From the NCBI GenBank assembly GCA_024291935.2, contig CM044311.1, positions 17,817,001-17,881,000 on the forward strand: DNA of 64,000 nucleotides. The letters are read 5' to 3'. Each line of letters opens with the position of its first letter. The first letter of the stretch is position 1. The position numbers were made by a program, and so were the translations under genes. The DNA comes from Okapia johnstoni (lineage: Eukaryota; Chordata; Mammalia; Artiodactyla; Giraffidae). Below, in pieces: positions 1 to 9,610 of the stretch. The notes under the pieces were generated by a model, which was given only the letters and a program-made list of their open reading frames with translations, was not told the DNA's origin and ran no database searches.

Positions 1-230
1 CGGGACTGAGGAATGCATGCGTTTCCTTTGTTAGTTTTCCCTTACGGTGAAAAGTAACTATTTATGACCCTCTTCCTTTTTATGAACCATATGGTAAAAA
101 TGACCCTCTTTCTTTGATATGCATTGTCTTCTAGCTTTATTTCCTTGGTAATTTGTAAGTCTGGTCTTGTGATCCTTATCTTTGCTGAAAAGCTACCCTG
201 CAAAACAGTATATATACTCACACCATGTTG

Positions 231-236
231 AATAAA
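231..236 (+). promoter_or_regulatory. LTR polyadenylation signal AATAAA
   Basis: The hexamer lies in the LTR at the expected place before the pyrimidine-rich R/U5 region. It supports the plus-strand orientation. Confidence 0.5.
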
Positions 237-267
237 GCACCCTTTTTCCATCAGAGCTTGGGTCCCC

Positions 268-310
268 GAGTCTTTCTTTTTCTTTCTTTCTCTCTCTCTC
301 TCTTTCTCAG
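268..310 (+). repeat. CT-rich low-complexity tract
   Basis: A run of TTTC and TC units inside the LTR, probably grown from the polypyrimidine stretch downstream of the polyadenylation signal. Confidence 0.8.
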
Positions 311-535
311 GTTAATTCTTTGGAGTGCAGAGGCCCGTTGAGCTCATTTTCTTGCCCAGGCTTTCAAGACCTCCACGAGAGGGCACCCTGTGCCTACGTG
401 AAGCAATGCAAACCTCGTGTCAGAGGTTTTATTGGTTCTCTGTGTAAACCGGAGAATATCAGCCTCTTTCTCTCTTTTACTTTCGTATCATTGACTCCGG
501 ACCACCAGGTTCCGGTCCATTAAAGGACCCCAACA

Positions 536-882
536 GTGACCTGGATAACTGTGATGGTGTGATCACTAACCCAGAGCCAGACATCCTGGAGTGTGAAGTC
601 AAGTGGGCCTTAGGAAGCATCACTACGAACAAAGCTAGTGGAGGTGATGGAATCCCAGCTAAGCTATTTATTTCCCACGGATGCTGGGAAACTTTGAAGA
701 TGGGAGGAGAAGGGGACAACAGAGGATGAGATGGTTGGATGGTATCGCTGACTCAATGGACATGAGTTTGAGCAAACTCCAGGAGATAGTGAAGGACAGG
801 GAAGCCTGATGTGCTGCCGTCCATGGGATCTCAAAGAGTTGGGCATGACTGAGCAGCTGAACAAGAACAAATTCTTTTGTTA
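536..882 (+). mobile_element. BovB LINE, internally deleted copy
   Basis: Positions 536-665 match the BovB reverse-transcriptase region that encodes the segment around CEVKWALGSI and SGGDGIP. From about 670 the sequence jumps to the BovB 3' terminus, ending near 882 with the usual GACTGAGCAGCTGAAC tail. More than 1 kb of the reverse transcriptase is therefore missing. The left side is cut by the LTR ending at 535. No coding capacity remains. Confidence 0.8.
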
Positions 883-1225
883 TTATCAACTAGGCAAGAA
901 GTAATTCTATCATCATATTTTTTTCATTTTAATAGGGGCTGGATATAGAACCCAGACCCTTCCTAGCCTTGCTTTCTGAAAACATCCACAGGAAAAAACA
1001 TCTGGGAAGACCCTGAGGTTGAACCTGCAGTTTCTCTTGAGAGCTGCCTGTTCTTGCTTTCTGCGTAGGTCCAGGGAACCCAGGGATGAGACCACTTTAT
1101 GTTTAACAGTTGCAGCCTTCTTTGCAGTTGTGGTTTGAGTAATTATTGCACTTTTGTCTCAGATCTCCTACACCAATATGTTACTCCAAATATCTAAACC
1201 TTATTTTTCCCAGTGAAGAGCATTT
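883..1225. other. Non-repetitive stretch
   Basis: No repeat, splice-delimited exon or RNA gene is recognised here. The longest open frame (913-1095 minus) has no recognisable domain. Confidence 0.4.
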
Positions 1226-1238
1226 CCAGATGGTCTCT

Positions 1239-1377
1239 GAGGCTGCTGCTGCTGCTGCTAAGTCACTTTGGTCATGTCTGACTCTGTGCGACCCCATAGA
1301 CGGCAGCCCACCAGGCGCCTCTGTCCCTGGGATTCTCCAGGCAAGAATACTGGAGCGGGTTGCCATTTCCTTCTCCA
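1239..1377 (-). mobile_element. BovA monomer SINE (BOV-A2 3' half)
   Basis: The reverse complement begins with the BovA core and ends in AGCAGCAGC, the BOV-A2 3' tail, seen here as GCTGCTGCT at 1242-1259. It is flanked by a 13-bp target-site duplication with one mismatch, CCAGATG(G/A)TCTCT, at 1226-1238 and 1378-1390. Confidence 0.85.
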
Positions 1378-1512
1378 CCAGATGATCTCTAGAAAATATT
1401 AATGGAAGAAATTGCAACAAGTAATAATGCCTTTGAGGAGGAGAGCTGACCTTGGTTTTATTTTTTTATAGAAACCACACCATGCTGTCCCAAATTATCT
1501 TAAAAACAGGAA

Positions 1513-1513
1513 T

Positions 1514-1540
<27 letters not shown>
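1513..1540. repeat. (AT)n microsatellite
   Basis: About 14 AT units in an AT-rich context. Confidence 0.9.
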
Positions 1541-1544
<4 letters not shown>

Positions 1545-1883
1545 TATAAATATACAATAGAATTTTATTATGTATGTTATATACACAAATTAGTTTTCTG
1601 TGGTTTCTATTAAAAAAACTTCCAGTATTTGCTACCTTAAAGTAATAATAATTGAATATCTTATACTTCTGAAGCTTCGATGTCCAAAATCAGTCTTGTA
1701 GGGGCCAGGAGGGCTGGTTCCTCATGGAAGCACTAGTGGAGAACCCATTTCACAATCCTTCTCAGTGTCTAGTCACAGCCTGCATTTGTCGGCTCCTACA
1801 CCCTTCCGCACATCATTCAATCTCTTGCTTCCACCGTCATATCTACTACTGACTCTTATCCTACTGTCTCCCTTTTATGAGAC
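1541..1883. other. Non-repetitive stretch
   Basis: No feature recognised. Pyrimidine-rich from 1745 to 1870. Confidence 0.3.
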
Positions 1884-2268
1884 TGTGATGGTTAATTTCA
1901 TGTGTCATATTGACTGGGCCACACCTTGCCAAGACATTTGGTTAAACATGATTTCTGAGTGTGTCTACAGGAGTGATTTTGGATGAGATAACTTTTGAAT
2001 CATTGGACTGAGTAAAACAGATTGCCCTCCCCCAAATGGGTGGGCCTCATCCAATCAGTTGAAGGCCTGACTAGATAAAAGTCTAAGAAAACATTTTCTA
2101 TCTCTGTATCTATTCAAGCTAGAACATCTCCCAACTTTGAGCTTAGATTTGGACTGGAAATTACAGCCTTCCAGGTTCTCAGGTTTTGGATTATTACTAG
2201 AATTACTCTCCTGAGCTTATACTGCTCAGCCTTTATAATCACATGAGTCAATTCTTATATATTTGAAT
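1884..2268 (+). mobile_element. Ancient LTR, ERVL/MLT2-like
   Basis: It opens with TGTGATGGTTAATTTCATG and continues with the familiar segment TGACTGGGCCACACC and GGTGGGCCTCATCCAATC of an old mammalian LTR. It runs to the ATAATCACATGAGTCAATTC motif near its 3' end. The last part is missing. The family name is from memory and may be off at subfamily level. Confidence 0.6.
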
Positions 2269-2282
2269 GCAAAGCCTGTTAT

Positions 2283-2430
2283 AATTACATTGGTCCTGCC
2301 CAGATAATCCAGCCTAATTTGCTCATCTTAAAGTCTTTAATTTAATTACATCTGCAAAATCCCTTTTGCCATATAAGGTAACATTTACAACTATTAAGAC
2401 CTAGATGTCTTTGTGGAACATTATTCATTT
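2283..2430 (-). mobile_element. MaLR/MLT1-like LTR fragment
   Basis: The reverse complement carries the old-LTR segment with TTACCTTATATGGC and GATTATCTGGGCAGGAC. The same family appears in sense at 20992-21424, where the corresponding motifs can be compared directly. Confidence 0.6.
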
Positions 2431-3387
2431 ACATACACATACACAAATGCTATAAAAACTAGCAAAGAAGTTTAACTTTGCTTTGTCTCTGACTTTTGTG
2501 TTTTAATGTAAGTATTACAGTTACAACATAAAGCATACAGCTTTCAAATTTTCACAATTGAAAAATAAATGTTGTGGAGTTTTAGCAGATTGCTTTCACT
2601 TTTTCTAATTACAATGAAACATTTATCTAAAATCTCTGTAACAAGGGTCTCAAAAGACTTCATGAATATTATCTTAATTTTATTCCTGCAACAACCAAGT
2701 GAGACAGAGTAGTTATCAGGTATTTTATGATAACAAACACATTGCAACATATGAGCTTTTTAAATAAAGGAAGAAACTTTATTCTTGTTAAAAAATAAAG
2801 AATAGACTTGTTAAAACCTTCCAAGTATCTCAGATTTACTGATAACCTCTGATGCAAAAGGAAATAGGTATCTGATGTTCAACTCATGGTTTAATTGCAA
2901 AAACCTGGATTAGCTAAGCAATTGCTATTGGATCCTAACTAAAAAACAGTTGCATAATATAAGACATATATACTATTTTCATATGTAGCATCTCATTAAG
3001 ACTCATGTTTCTCTATTTTTCAAAGTTCCATTAAAATCAAAATAGATCATATCATTCATGTTACGTGCAATTATAGAATTTAAACTCAATGTCAGTTATT
3101 ATCTATGTCAAAGCAAGTTAACATCTATAAGTTCACATAAAAATACACTTCTCTCCCCTGAAACTTTTGACCATTTCTCAACTTCTCAATTATTTGCCCT
3201 GTTTCAATATACTGCAAATTCCCAGGATCAAGTGATTTTCTCTCATTCCTCTTGGTATTCTAGAACATTCCTGCCAATGTTTACAATGTTAGCTAAATTC
3301 TACTAATGAAGTTGATACTTTCAGAATTCAAGAAGGTCAAATTTGTTTCTTTATTTGCTTCTCTTAGTGAACACCCCAAAGTGTTGT
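2431..3387. other. AT-rich non-repetitive stretch
   Basis: Mostly unrecognised AT-rich DNA. A stretch at 2665-2720 resembles an antisense MIR fragment (CAACAACCAAGTGAGACAG), but it is too short to be firm. Confidence 0.35.
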
Positions 3388-3631
3388 ATCTCAGAAGGTA
3401 AAGAATCTGCCTGCAATGAAAAAGACCCAATGCAAAAGAATCTGCCTGCGATGCAAAAGAAGGTAAAGAATCTGCCCGCTAATGCAAATTAGTGGGCTTT
3501 GATCCCTGGGTCAGGAAGATCTCTTGGAAAAGGAAATGGCAATGCACTCCAGTATTCTTGCCTGGAGAATCCTATAAACAGAGAAACCTACAGTCCATGG
3601 GTTCACAAAGAGTCAGACAACTGAACGACTA
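3388..3631 (+). mobile_element. Bov-tA SINE with expanded tRNA-like head
   Basis: The body (3500-3631) is a normal Bov-tA: the CTGGGTCAGGAAGATC segment, then the BovA part, then a tail with CTGAACGACTAC. The head is unusual. The motif AAAGAATCTGCC appears three times within about 90 bases (near 3399, 3434 and 3465), with GACCCAATGCAAAAG spacers. A typical copy has one. Confidence 0.85.
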
Positions 3632-3850
3632 CATTTTTACTTTTTTTTCAGTGAGCTCACCAAATCTGCCACTATCCCTTTAACATTTTCATGGTCTTTT
3701 TTCACCAGCTCTTAATTGGCCATCTACATGGCATTTTTATATTTTCATTCTTTATTCTTGCCTATGCATTTGAAATGCCACTATCAAAACAGACTTTGCT
3801 GAAACGGCATCTACCTCTACTCCCTAGAAAGAGCCAGAGCTTCTACCATG

Positions 3851-3851
<1 letters not shown>

Positions 3852-3891
<40 letters not shown>
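3852..3891. repeat. (TG)20 microsatellite
   Basis: An uninterrupted run of about 20 TG units, probably polymorphic. Confidence 0.95.
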
Positions 3892-3894
<3 letters not shown>

Positions 3895-4536
3895 TATCTT
3901 TTTGTTTTGGCAGATTTGTGACTATATATATGCTTGTATTTCCTGAAGTTCTAATGTTTGCTTTAGAGATTAGGGAATTCCCGTTCTAAAAAATGACCAA
4001 CTTTTTCTTCTTGGTACATCCCAAGAGATGGTCTTTCAGTGACACGTTTTTGTTCAGGAGCTATCATTTCCTGAGCTATGGTTCAGGCTTCATCTTATTT
4101 CTTCCCCCTGCCCCTCATGCCTTTGTCTTCCATGCCAGAGCTCCGTGGGTGGCTTGCTGTCATCACCCTCTGCACCTGTCCCAATTAGCGGGCTTGAGAT
4201 GCCGCCAACACAGCCTCCGTGCTGGTGACTGGCTGCTGTGCCTGACCTCATTGCTGGCAAGGCTGCAGCTCAATGGTATGTGGTGTCTAGACACCATTTG
4301 TTGGAACTGCTCGGTGGGCGGAAGCTCTGGTGCTGGAAGTTTCTCACAGCTGTTCTCAAAGTTTACTCATCAGAAGCTTGGCAGCTGGACTGGGTCACCC
4401 ATCTTTGTACCCTCAGTGCTCACCGTGGGGCTGGACACTTCACATTCGCAAATGTTTGCTGCATTAATAGGTTTATGGAGTCAAACTGATTTTCTGCTGT
4501 TACCACAAAATCTAGGATAGCCTTGAGATGAAGGGT
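3892..4536. other. GC-rich unique stretch with a 175-codon open frame
   Basis: Outside recognised repeats this segment is richer in G+C and CpG than its surroundings, about eight CpG between 4140 and 4460. A plus-strand frame at 3993-4520 stays open for 175 codons from an ATG. The predicted protein has no domain, signal or composition I recognise, and no second exon is evident. It may be an unrecognised old repeat, a conserved non-coding element or chance. Confidence 0.3.
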
Positions 4537-4705
4537 ATGGATGCTGAAGGCAGAAGGACATTGGGTCCAAATTCTGACTCCACCACTTTCTGGCTGGATA
4601 TTAGGCAAGATTTACACCCACTCTGTGCCTCAGTTTCCTGACTTGTTAAATGGAGACAACAGTTAGCTCATCTAATAAGATCACAGTTATTAGAAGAGAT
4701 CATAC
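4537..4705 (+). mobile_element. MIR SINE
   Basis: Sense MIR. CCAAATTCTGACTCCACCAC corresponds to the core, followed by CTCTGTGCCTCAGTTTCCTG and TTAAATGGAGACAACAGTTA. Heavily diverged, as expected for a pan-mammalian repeat. Confidence 0.8.
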
Positions 4706-4706
4706 T

Positions 4707-4777
4707 TTTTAAAAAAATGAAGTATAGTTGATTTTCAATATTGTGTTAGTTTTGGGTATATAGCACAGTGATTCAGA
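4707..4777 (-). mobile_element. L1 3' end fragment
   Basis: Antisense L1 tail: A/T-rich start, then GAAGTATAGTTGATTTTCAA and the matching 3'-UTR segment. It is cut at the (TG)n tract starting at 4778. Confidence 0.7.
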
Positions 4778-4803
4778 TGTGTGTGTGTGTGTGTGTGTGT
4801 GTG
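4778..4803. repeat. (TG)13 microsatellite
   Basis: TG run between the L1 fragment and a SINE piece. Confidence 0.9.
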
Positions 4804-4900
4804 CGCTATGTATTCTCTCAGTTGTGCCCAACTCTTTGCAACCCCGTGGATGTAGCCCGACCCAGGGACTGAATCCATGTCTCTTGTGGCGGTTCTTCAA
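4804..4900 (-). mobile_element. Bov-tA SINE, internally deleted
   Basis: Antisense SINE piece. CTCAGTTGTGCCCAACTCTT is the BovA end, and GACCCAGGGACTGAATCC belongs to the tRNA-like head. The middle of the BovA part is missing. Confidence 0.65.
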
Positions 4901-4980
4901 TTGCCATATCTTGGAATCGTCTTGGATCTATATATGCATGATGGATAATTTCACCACCAGCAGTGATAATATAGAAGGAT

Positions 4981-5277
4981 AAAGTGACAGTCACTGTCTA
5001 GTTCGACTCTTTACGACCGCATAGACTATACAGCCCATGGAATTCTCCAGCCCAGAACACTGGAGTGGGTAGCCTTTCCCTTCTCCAGGGAATCTTCCCA
5101 ACCCAGGGATGGAACCCAGGTCTCCCGTATTGCAGGCGTATTCTTTACCAGCTGAGCCACAAGGGAAGCCCAAGAATACTGGAGTGGGTAGCCTATCCCG
5201 TCTGCAGCAGATCTTCCCGACCCAGGAATCGAACCGGGGTCTCCTGCATTGCAGGCGGATTCCTCACCAACTGAGCT
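4981..5277 (-). mobile_element. Composite tRNA-BovA-tRNA-BovA SINE
   Basis: On the minus strand the order is tRNA-like head (5277-5205), a shortened BovA segment ending at TATTCTTGGG, a second head (about 5172-5095) and a full BovA part ending near 4981. Both heads keep the internal B-box-like segment; the outer one reads GGTTCGATTCC. The same architecture recurs in plus orientation at 46078-46400, so it appears to be a dimeric subfamily rather than two chance insertions. Confidence 0.75.
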
Positions 5278-5340
5278 GGAGAAGGCAGATTTTGTGCTAT
5301 CATTAAATTTCAAGTTTAAAAGGTAAACTTCTTAATGTAA

Positions 5341-5354
5341 CCACAAGGTGGCGC
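5341..5354 (+). promoter_or_regulatory. CTCF-like motif
   Basis: CCACAAGGTGGCGC fits the mammalian CTCF core CCASYAGRKGGCRS at every defined position. It lies in unique sequence just beyond a composite SINE. Binding is inferred from sequence only. Confidence 0.5.
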
Positions 5355-5877
5355 CTTTACTCCAGAATCAGCTTCTAAATCCGTAAGCAATATTTTATTT
5401 TTTTATGCAGGCATTTTTACTGTTCTGGAAAGGAATCTGAAGCTGAAATAATAAAAAAGAATATCATGTCTTAAAAATGTGAATTCTAAACAAACTTCTG
5501 TGAGCTATATTGGCGTACAACTCCCTGAAACATGAGCTGCATTTTTAAAAATTCTTAATGACCAAAATGAAAGCAATCCTAGACAACTTAATGTACTAAG
5601 TGATAGATTTAGTAAACCTACATCTTGAAATGGATAGATTTGCAGAACGAAGGAATTGTAAACAAAATAATAACCTTGGATTTCCCGTGGCACTTGACTC
5701 CTAAGGAATGTAATACACATGTCTCCTTAAACCTAAATTTTCACAATCACTGTTACAAGAAGGCCCACGTCAATTCCAACACATGGTCTGCATGTTCCCA
5801 GCAACACAAGGCAGGATGGAGGCTGCAGACACCCCATTTTTTGAGCTGGAGCAAATGACACTGGTCTCCTCCTGGTG
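5355..5877. other. Non-repetitive stretch
   Basis: No recognised feature. AT-rich, with no coding frame of note. Confidence 0.35.
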
Positions 5878-5882
5878 TGTGT

Positions 5883-5972
5883 GAATGCTAAATTGCTTCA
5901 GTCATGTCTGACTCTTTGCAGCCCTATAGTTTGCAACCCTATAGTATGCCAGGCTCCTCTGTCCCTGGGATT
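5883..5972 (-). mobile_element. BovA fragment
   Basis: Antisense BovA piece that ends at CCCTGGGATT. A short internal duplication repeats the CCCTATAGTTTGCA segment (about 5932-5956). Confidence 0.7.
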
Positions 5973-6077
5973 AACCAAAGAGAATATCAAAAGCATCCTC
6001 ATAAAAGGCAACAGGTACTCTAAAGGGACTTTGGGGGAAGGTTCTCCTGGGTGTATAGAGTGGGTAGAAGGAGTAAC

Positions 6078-6207
6078 TGGAGAAGGAAATGGCAACCCAC
6101 TCCAGTATTCTTGCCTGGAGAATCCCAGGGAGGGAAGAGCCTGGTGGGCTGCCATCTATGGGGTCGCACAGAGTCGGACATGACTGAGGCGACTTAGCAG
6201 CAGCAGC
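6078..6207 (+). mobile_element. BovA monomer SINE
   Basis: Complete BovA monomer from CTGGAGAAGGAAATGG to the AGCAGCAGC tail. A perfect 9-bp target-site duplication AGGAGTAAC lies at 6069-6077 and 6208-6216. It points opposite to the fragment at 5883-5972. Confidence 0.9.
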
Positions 6208-6460
6208 AGGAGTAACATTACTATCTTAGCTGGGAAGGGGTGGGGTGGACATCCCAAAATGACTAGTTCTGGGATTTTCTTTTCTTCAGCATCAACATAC
6301 CATCCAGGTATTGTTGCCTAAACCTTTCTGCTTCGGCAGGATTATGAATTCTCTTGGACCCATGATCTCTGTGTCTAGGGCTGAACACTGCCCCAGACCT
6401 CAAACAGACATCAGTTCTGCTTTATGGACAAGGTGCTGGCTACCGAGAGCAAGTGGTGCA

Positions 6461-6591
6461 TTTTCCAGGCAAGAATACCGGAGTGGGTTGCCACTTCCTA
6501 CTCCAGGGGATCTTTTCGATTCAGGAATCAAACCTGAGTGTCTCCTGCATTGGCAGGCGGATTCTTGACCACTGCACCACCTGGGAAGCCC
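6461..6591 (-). mobile_element. Bov-tA SINE, head and partial body
   Basis: Antisense copy with the complete tRNA-like head, ending in ACCACCTGGGAAGCC. The BovA 3' half is missing on the left side. Confidence 0.85.
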
Positions 6592-6592
6592 A

Positions 6593-7002
6593 CAGATAAG
6601 CTTATGTGACTTCTTGATACAGGGATGGGCCATCTGCAGGCTCTTCCATAACGCCATCTAGTGCTGACAAGTGTTACTGCAGCCTCTTGGTCGTACTGGT
6701 TCCAAAGCTGACAGCTCAGGCGCCGGTCCCAGGGATTCCAACCTCTCTCATCTCTCCCAAACCTTGAATCTGAGAAAGGAGGTTGACTCAGCTTCCTGGG
6801 AAGTCAAGAAAACCACAAATACCTAACCGGAAAGTAAGTTGAGGTTTGTGGGAGAAGGAAGCAGATGCCTTGCTTAGTTTCTTAAACTTTTAACCTCCCG
6901 GTAAGTCTTTGTAAAGCAGCCAACTTTGATACTAATTCCAGCACCCTGCCCATTATCAGAATAAAAAGAGAGGAAGGGGAACAACACTTGGGTCTTTAAT
7001 TC
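6593..7002. other. Non-repetitive stretch
   Basis: No repeat recognised apart from the CTCF-like motif at 6652-6664. No coding frame of note. Confidence 0.35.
6652..6664 (-). promoter_or_regulatory. CTCF-like motif, reverse orientation
   Basis: CGCCATCTAGTGC matches the reverse complement of the CTCF core except near one end. Together with 5341-5354 it forms a convergent pair about 1.3 kb apart. Sequence match only. Confidence 0.35.
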
Positions 7003-7012
7003 ACTGTGTGTA

Positions 7013-7059
<47 letters not shown>
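7003..7059. repeat. (TG)n microsatellite
   Basis: About 28 TG units with two early interruptions (TATG, TTTG). Confidence 0.95.
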
Positions 7060-7060
<1 letters not shown>

Positions 7061-7154
7061 GCTTTTAAAGCCGATGTTGATTGCAGACTTTCTTGTTAGT
7101 TACCTGGTGGAACCAATGCAAGGGTCTAAAACCCACACTGGCTGGACTTCAAGT

Positions 7155-7455
7155 TTTTGGCTCATGGGAATCCTGGGTAGAATCCTATCCTGCCTCTTTC
7201 TAGCTTCTGGTTCAGGCTGTCGTGGCTTGCAGCTTCATCACTGCCATCTCTACCTCTGGCATCATATGGTGTTCTCTCTCTGGGTGTCTTTGTACCAGTC
7301 TTCCCTCCCCCTAGCAGTCACCAGTCATATTGGGTTAGGGCTAACCATATGTTCATTTGCTTACATCTGCAAAAACCTGTTCCAAATAAAGTCATAGTCC
7401 ATATGACTAGAACTTCAATATATCTTTTTAGGAGTCTCAATTCAACCCACAAGAC
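7155..7455 (-). mobile_element. MaLR/MLT1-like LTR
   Basis: The antisense LTR pattern runs from the TGGCTCATGGGAATCC area to the TTCAATATATCTTTTTAGG and AATTCAACCCAC end. It includes TTACATCTGCAAAAACC and CCAAATAAAGTCATAG, typical of antisense MLT1. Strongly diverged. Confidence 0.55.
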
Positions 7456-7664
7456 CATCCTTGTATTTTGGCTGAGGGGTATCCAGAACAAAATCATATA
7501 TACATATAAAATATATATGTATGATCAGTTAACTAATCTTGTTCTTTGTGACACAGAAGCCAATATAATTATGCTATATCTGCCAACAAAGGAGCCTATG
7601 AGACATTTAGCAATTTTTCAAAGACTCTATATCAAGTTAGGAGTAAATTTGCTGTGTTTATCAT

Positions 7665-7895
7665 GCATGTGTGCTTGCTAAGTCACTTTCAGTCGTGTCT
7701 GACTCTTTGCGACCCCATGCACTGTAGCTTGCCAGGCTCCTCTGTCCATGGAATTCTTCAGGCAAGAATATTGGAGTGGGTTGCCGTGCCTTCCTCCGGG
7801 GATCTTCCCAACCCAAGGATTGAACCTGTATCTCTTATGTCCCCTGCATTGGCAGGTGGGTTCTTTACCACCAGCGCCACCTGGGAAGCCTTCTC
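7665..7895 (-). mobile_element. Bov-tA SINE
   Basis: Full antisense Bov-tA. The head ends in CCAGCGCCACCTGGGAAGCC, and an 8-bp target-site duplication TTTATCAT lies at 7657-7664 and 7896-7903. Read on the minus strand, the head contains CCCAGGTGGCGCTGG, which resembles a CTCF core. Confidence 0.92.
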
Positions 7896-8794
7896 TTTAT
7901 CATACTCCTCTCCAACTCTAAAAGCAAAAACAAACTTCAGAACAACTCTGTGAATCAAATAACAATAAATAATGCTGCCAGATATTTCAAAAGTCCTAAC
8001 ATGAATTTGAGCTTATCAAAGTGATACATTAAATAATTCTGCTAAAAAGAGAGAACAGATACATAGGGCTCACCTGAATTTTACCTTAACACTTCAGTTT
8101 CAGACTGTCCTTTCCTGGTGTTAAAATTCTGGAAATATTTAAGAAGCTAGAATATTTTATACAATTCCAAGGTGAAGGAGAATAATCTCATATAACACTT
8201 ATAGGTGAGAGATTACTTTTGAAATATATTCAACTAAATGTGAGAAATCAGCTTTGCACCAAAATTGAAATGAAGTGTCTGGCACTATCATGAAAATGAA
8301 GAATTAGATTTTTTTATTTTATCATTTTAGTTAGTCCTAAGTCATTTCAAAGCATCAACAGAGTTTGCAAAGAGAGCATTAAATTAATTCAAAGTTGGAG
8401 GCACCTCATATTGATGGCCTAATTACCCATGGAGACGAGCCAGCCATAATTTCTTTTAATTTAGTCATCAACCAGAGAGCTTATATTTACCTCTGACTCT
8501 AAATTCCACCAAATAAAATCAGAAAAAGTTCAAATTGCCCAATAATTAATTATAACTGATGTAGTTAGAACAAATAATTAGTTTCCATTTGGTTTAAAAA
8601 AGTTTGCTTAGAAATCAATGAGGAAAAAAATTTAAAAAAAAGATGAGAGGTAGGTATACTGCTTTACTTTTAGAAAAATAGGCAAGCAGTCATTCAATGT
8701 CTAAGAGAAATCCATTCAGGATTTCTCTGTTGGTTAGACTGTGTTACATGCCAGTGTAATGAACACTGATTTGTCCAAGACCTAGCTCGCTAAG
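7896..8794. other. AT-rich non-repetitive stretch
   Basis: No recognised repeat or gene. Confidence 0.35.
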
Positions 8795-8905
8795 AGGTGG
8801 TATCATGTAGCGAGTAAGGGAGTCGCGTCTGAGTTAGACTACCATGACCAAGTCATTTTATCTTTCTAATCCTTGCTGTTTTCAAATATGCACTGCAAAT
8901 AACAA
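8795..8905 (+). mobile_element. MIR SINE fragment
   Basis: Sense MIR-like order: GAGTCGCGTCTGAGTTAGAC, a gap, then CAAGTCATTTTATCTTTCTA. The usual CTCAGTTTCC block is degraded. Confidence 0.5.
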
Positions 8906-8949
8906 TAGCACCCAACTGGGGCAGAGAATACCATTTTTCCAAATACTTT

Positions 8950-9310
8950 CATTTCCTGTGGGGACACAAGTTTAACTCTACTTCCCAGCTCCCTTTGAAT
9001 TAAATTGAATTTGTTATTCATTTTGGCCAGTGGTATGTGAGCAGAACAGATTATTCTGTTTCCAAGTTCTGACTCCTGAAATATCCTAGGAGCCTGTCCA
9101 CCTGTTTTCTTCTCTGGTTAGCCAGCTGCAAGCTAATGACCCAAGGAAGGAAGTGAAGGCTCAAGGTAGAAATGGTAGAGATAGTAGCTTGAAAAAGCCT
9201 GAAAACGCTAGGTTCCAGACTGCTCTAAGAGAGGGAAATAAGCAAGAAATAAACCTCTTTTTTGTTGTTGTCCCTGAGATTTGGGGTGCTTGGTACAGCA
9301 ATTCACATAC
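8950..9310 (+). mobile_element. Old LTR-like repeat, family unresolved
   Basis: CTTCCCAGCTCCCTTTGAAT, then GGCCAGTGGTATGTGAGCAG and later GCAAGAAATAAACC resemble a widespread old mammalian LTR with a polyadenylation-like end. Related pieces are at 28440-28760 and 41378-41540. Family name not assigned. Confidence 0.4.
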
Positions 9311-9362
9311 CCCATGTAATACAAAACATGTATTACATAATTGACATAAAAATTAAAAGATA

Positions 9363-9417
9363 TGGCAATCATGGAGTGTCTAGCATGTAGTAAATATTCA
9401 ATAATTGATGAATATTT
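9363..9417 (+). mobile_element. L2/MIR-type 3' end fragment
   Basis: GTCTAGCATGTAGTAAATAT followed by TCAATAATTGATGAAT matches the tail shared by L2 and MIR. Confidence 0.5.
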
Positions 9418-9420
9418 AAG

Positions 9421-9610
9421 AGGCTTCTCTGGTGGCTTAGACAGTAAAAAATCCACCTGCAACGTGGGAAACCTGGGTTTGGTCCCTGGTTCAGGAAGAT
9501 CCCCTGGAGAAGGGAATGACAACAACTCCAGTATTCCATGGACAGAGGAGCCTAGTGGGCTATAGTTCATTGGGTTGCAAAGAGTCGGACACAACCGAGT
9601 GACTAAGCAC
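9421..9610 (+). mobile_element. Bov-tA SINE
   Basis: Sense copy, from GGCTTCTCTGGTGGCTTAGA to GTGACTAAGCACATTAG. The BovA part has a deletion after ACTCCAGTATTCC. Confidence 0.9.

Larger units (their letters stand above)
1..535 (+). mobile_element. Endogenous retrovirus LTR, 5' end outside window
   Basis: This looks like the U3 (part), R and U5 of a retroviral LTR. A polyadenylation signal AATAAA lies at 231-236. It is followed by a pyrimidine-rich stretch (268-308) and a U5-like segment ending in CCCCAACA at 535, the usual CA terminus. The flank from 536 is BovB sequence, so the LTR sits inside a BovB element. No gag, pol or env remnant is present, so it is probably a solo LTR. Family not resolved. 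The LTR type is inferred from layout, not from a database hit. Confidence 0.6.

Noticed and set aside
3691..3921. Frames with Cys-Val repeats near 3850, 4800, 7010 and 53700
   Set aside because: They are translations of (TG)n or (CA)n microsatellites.
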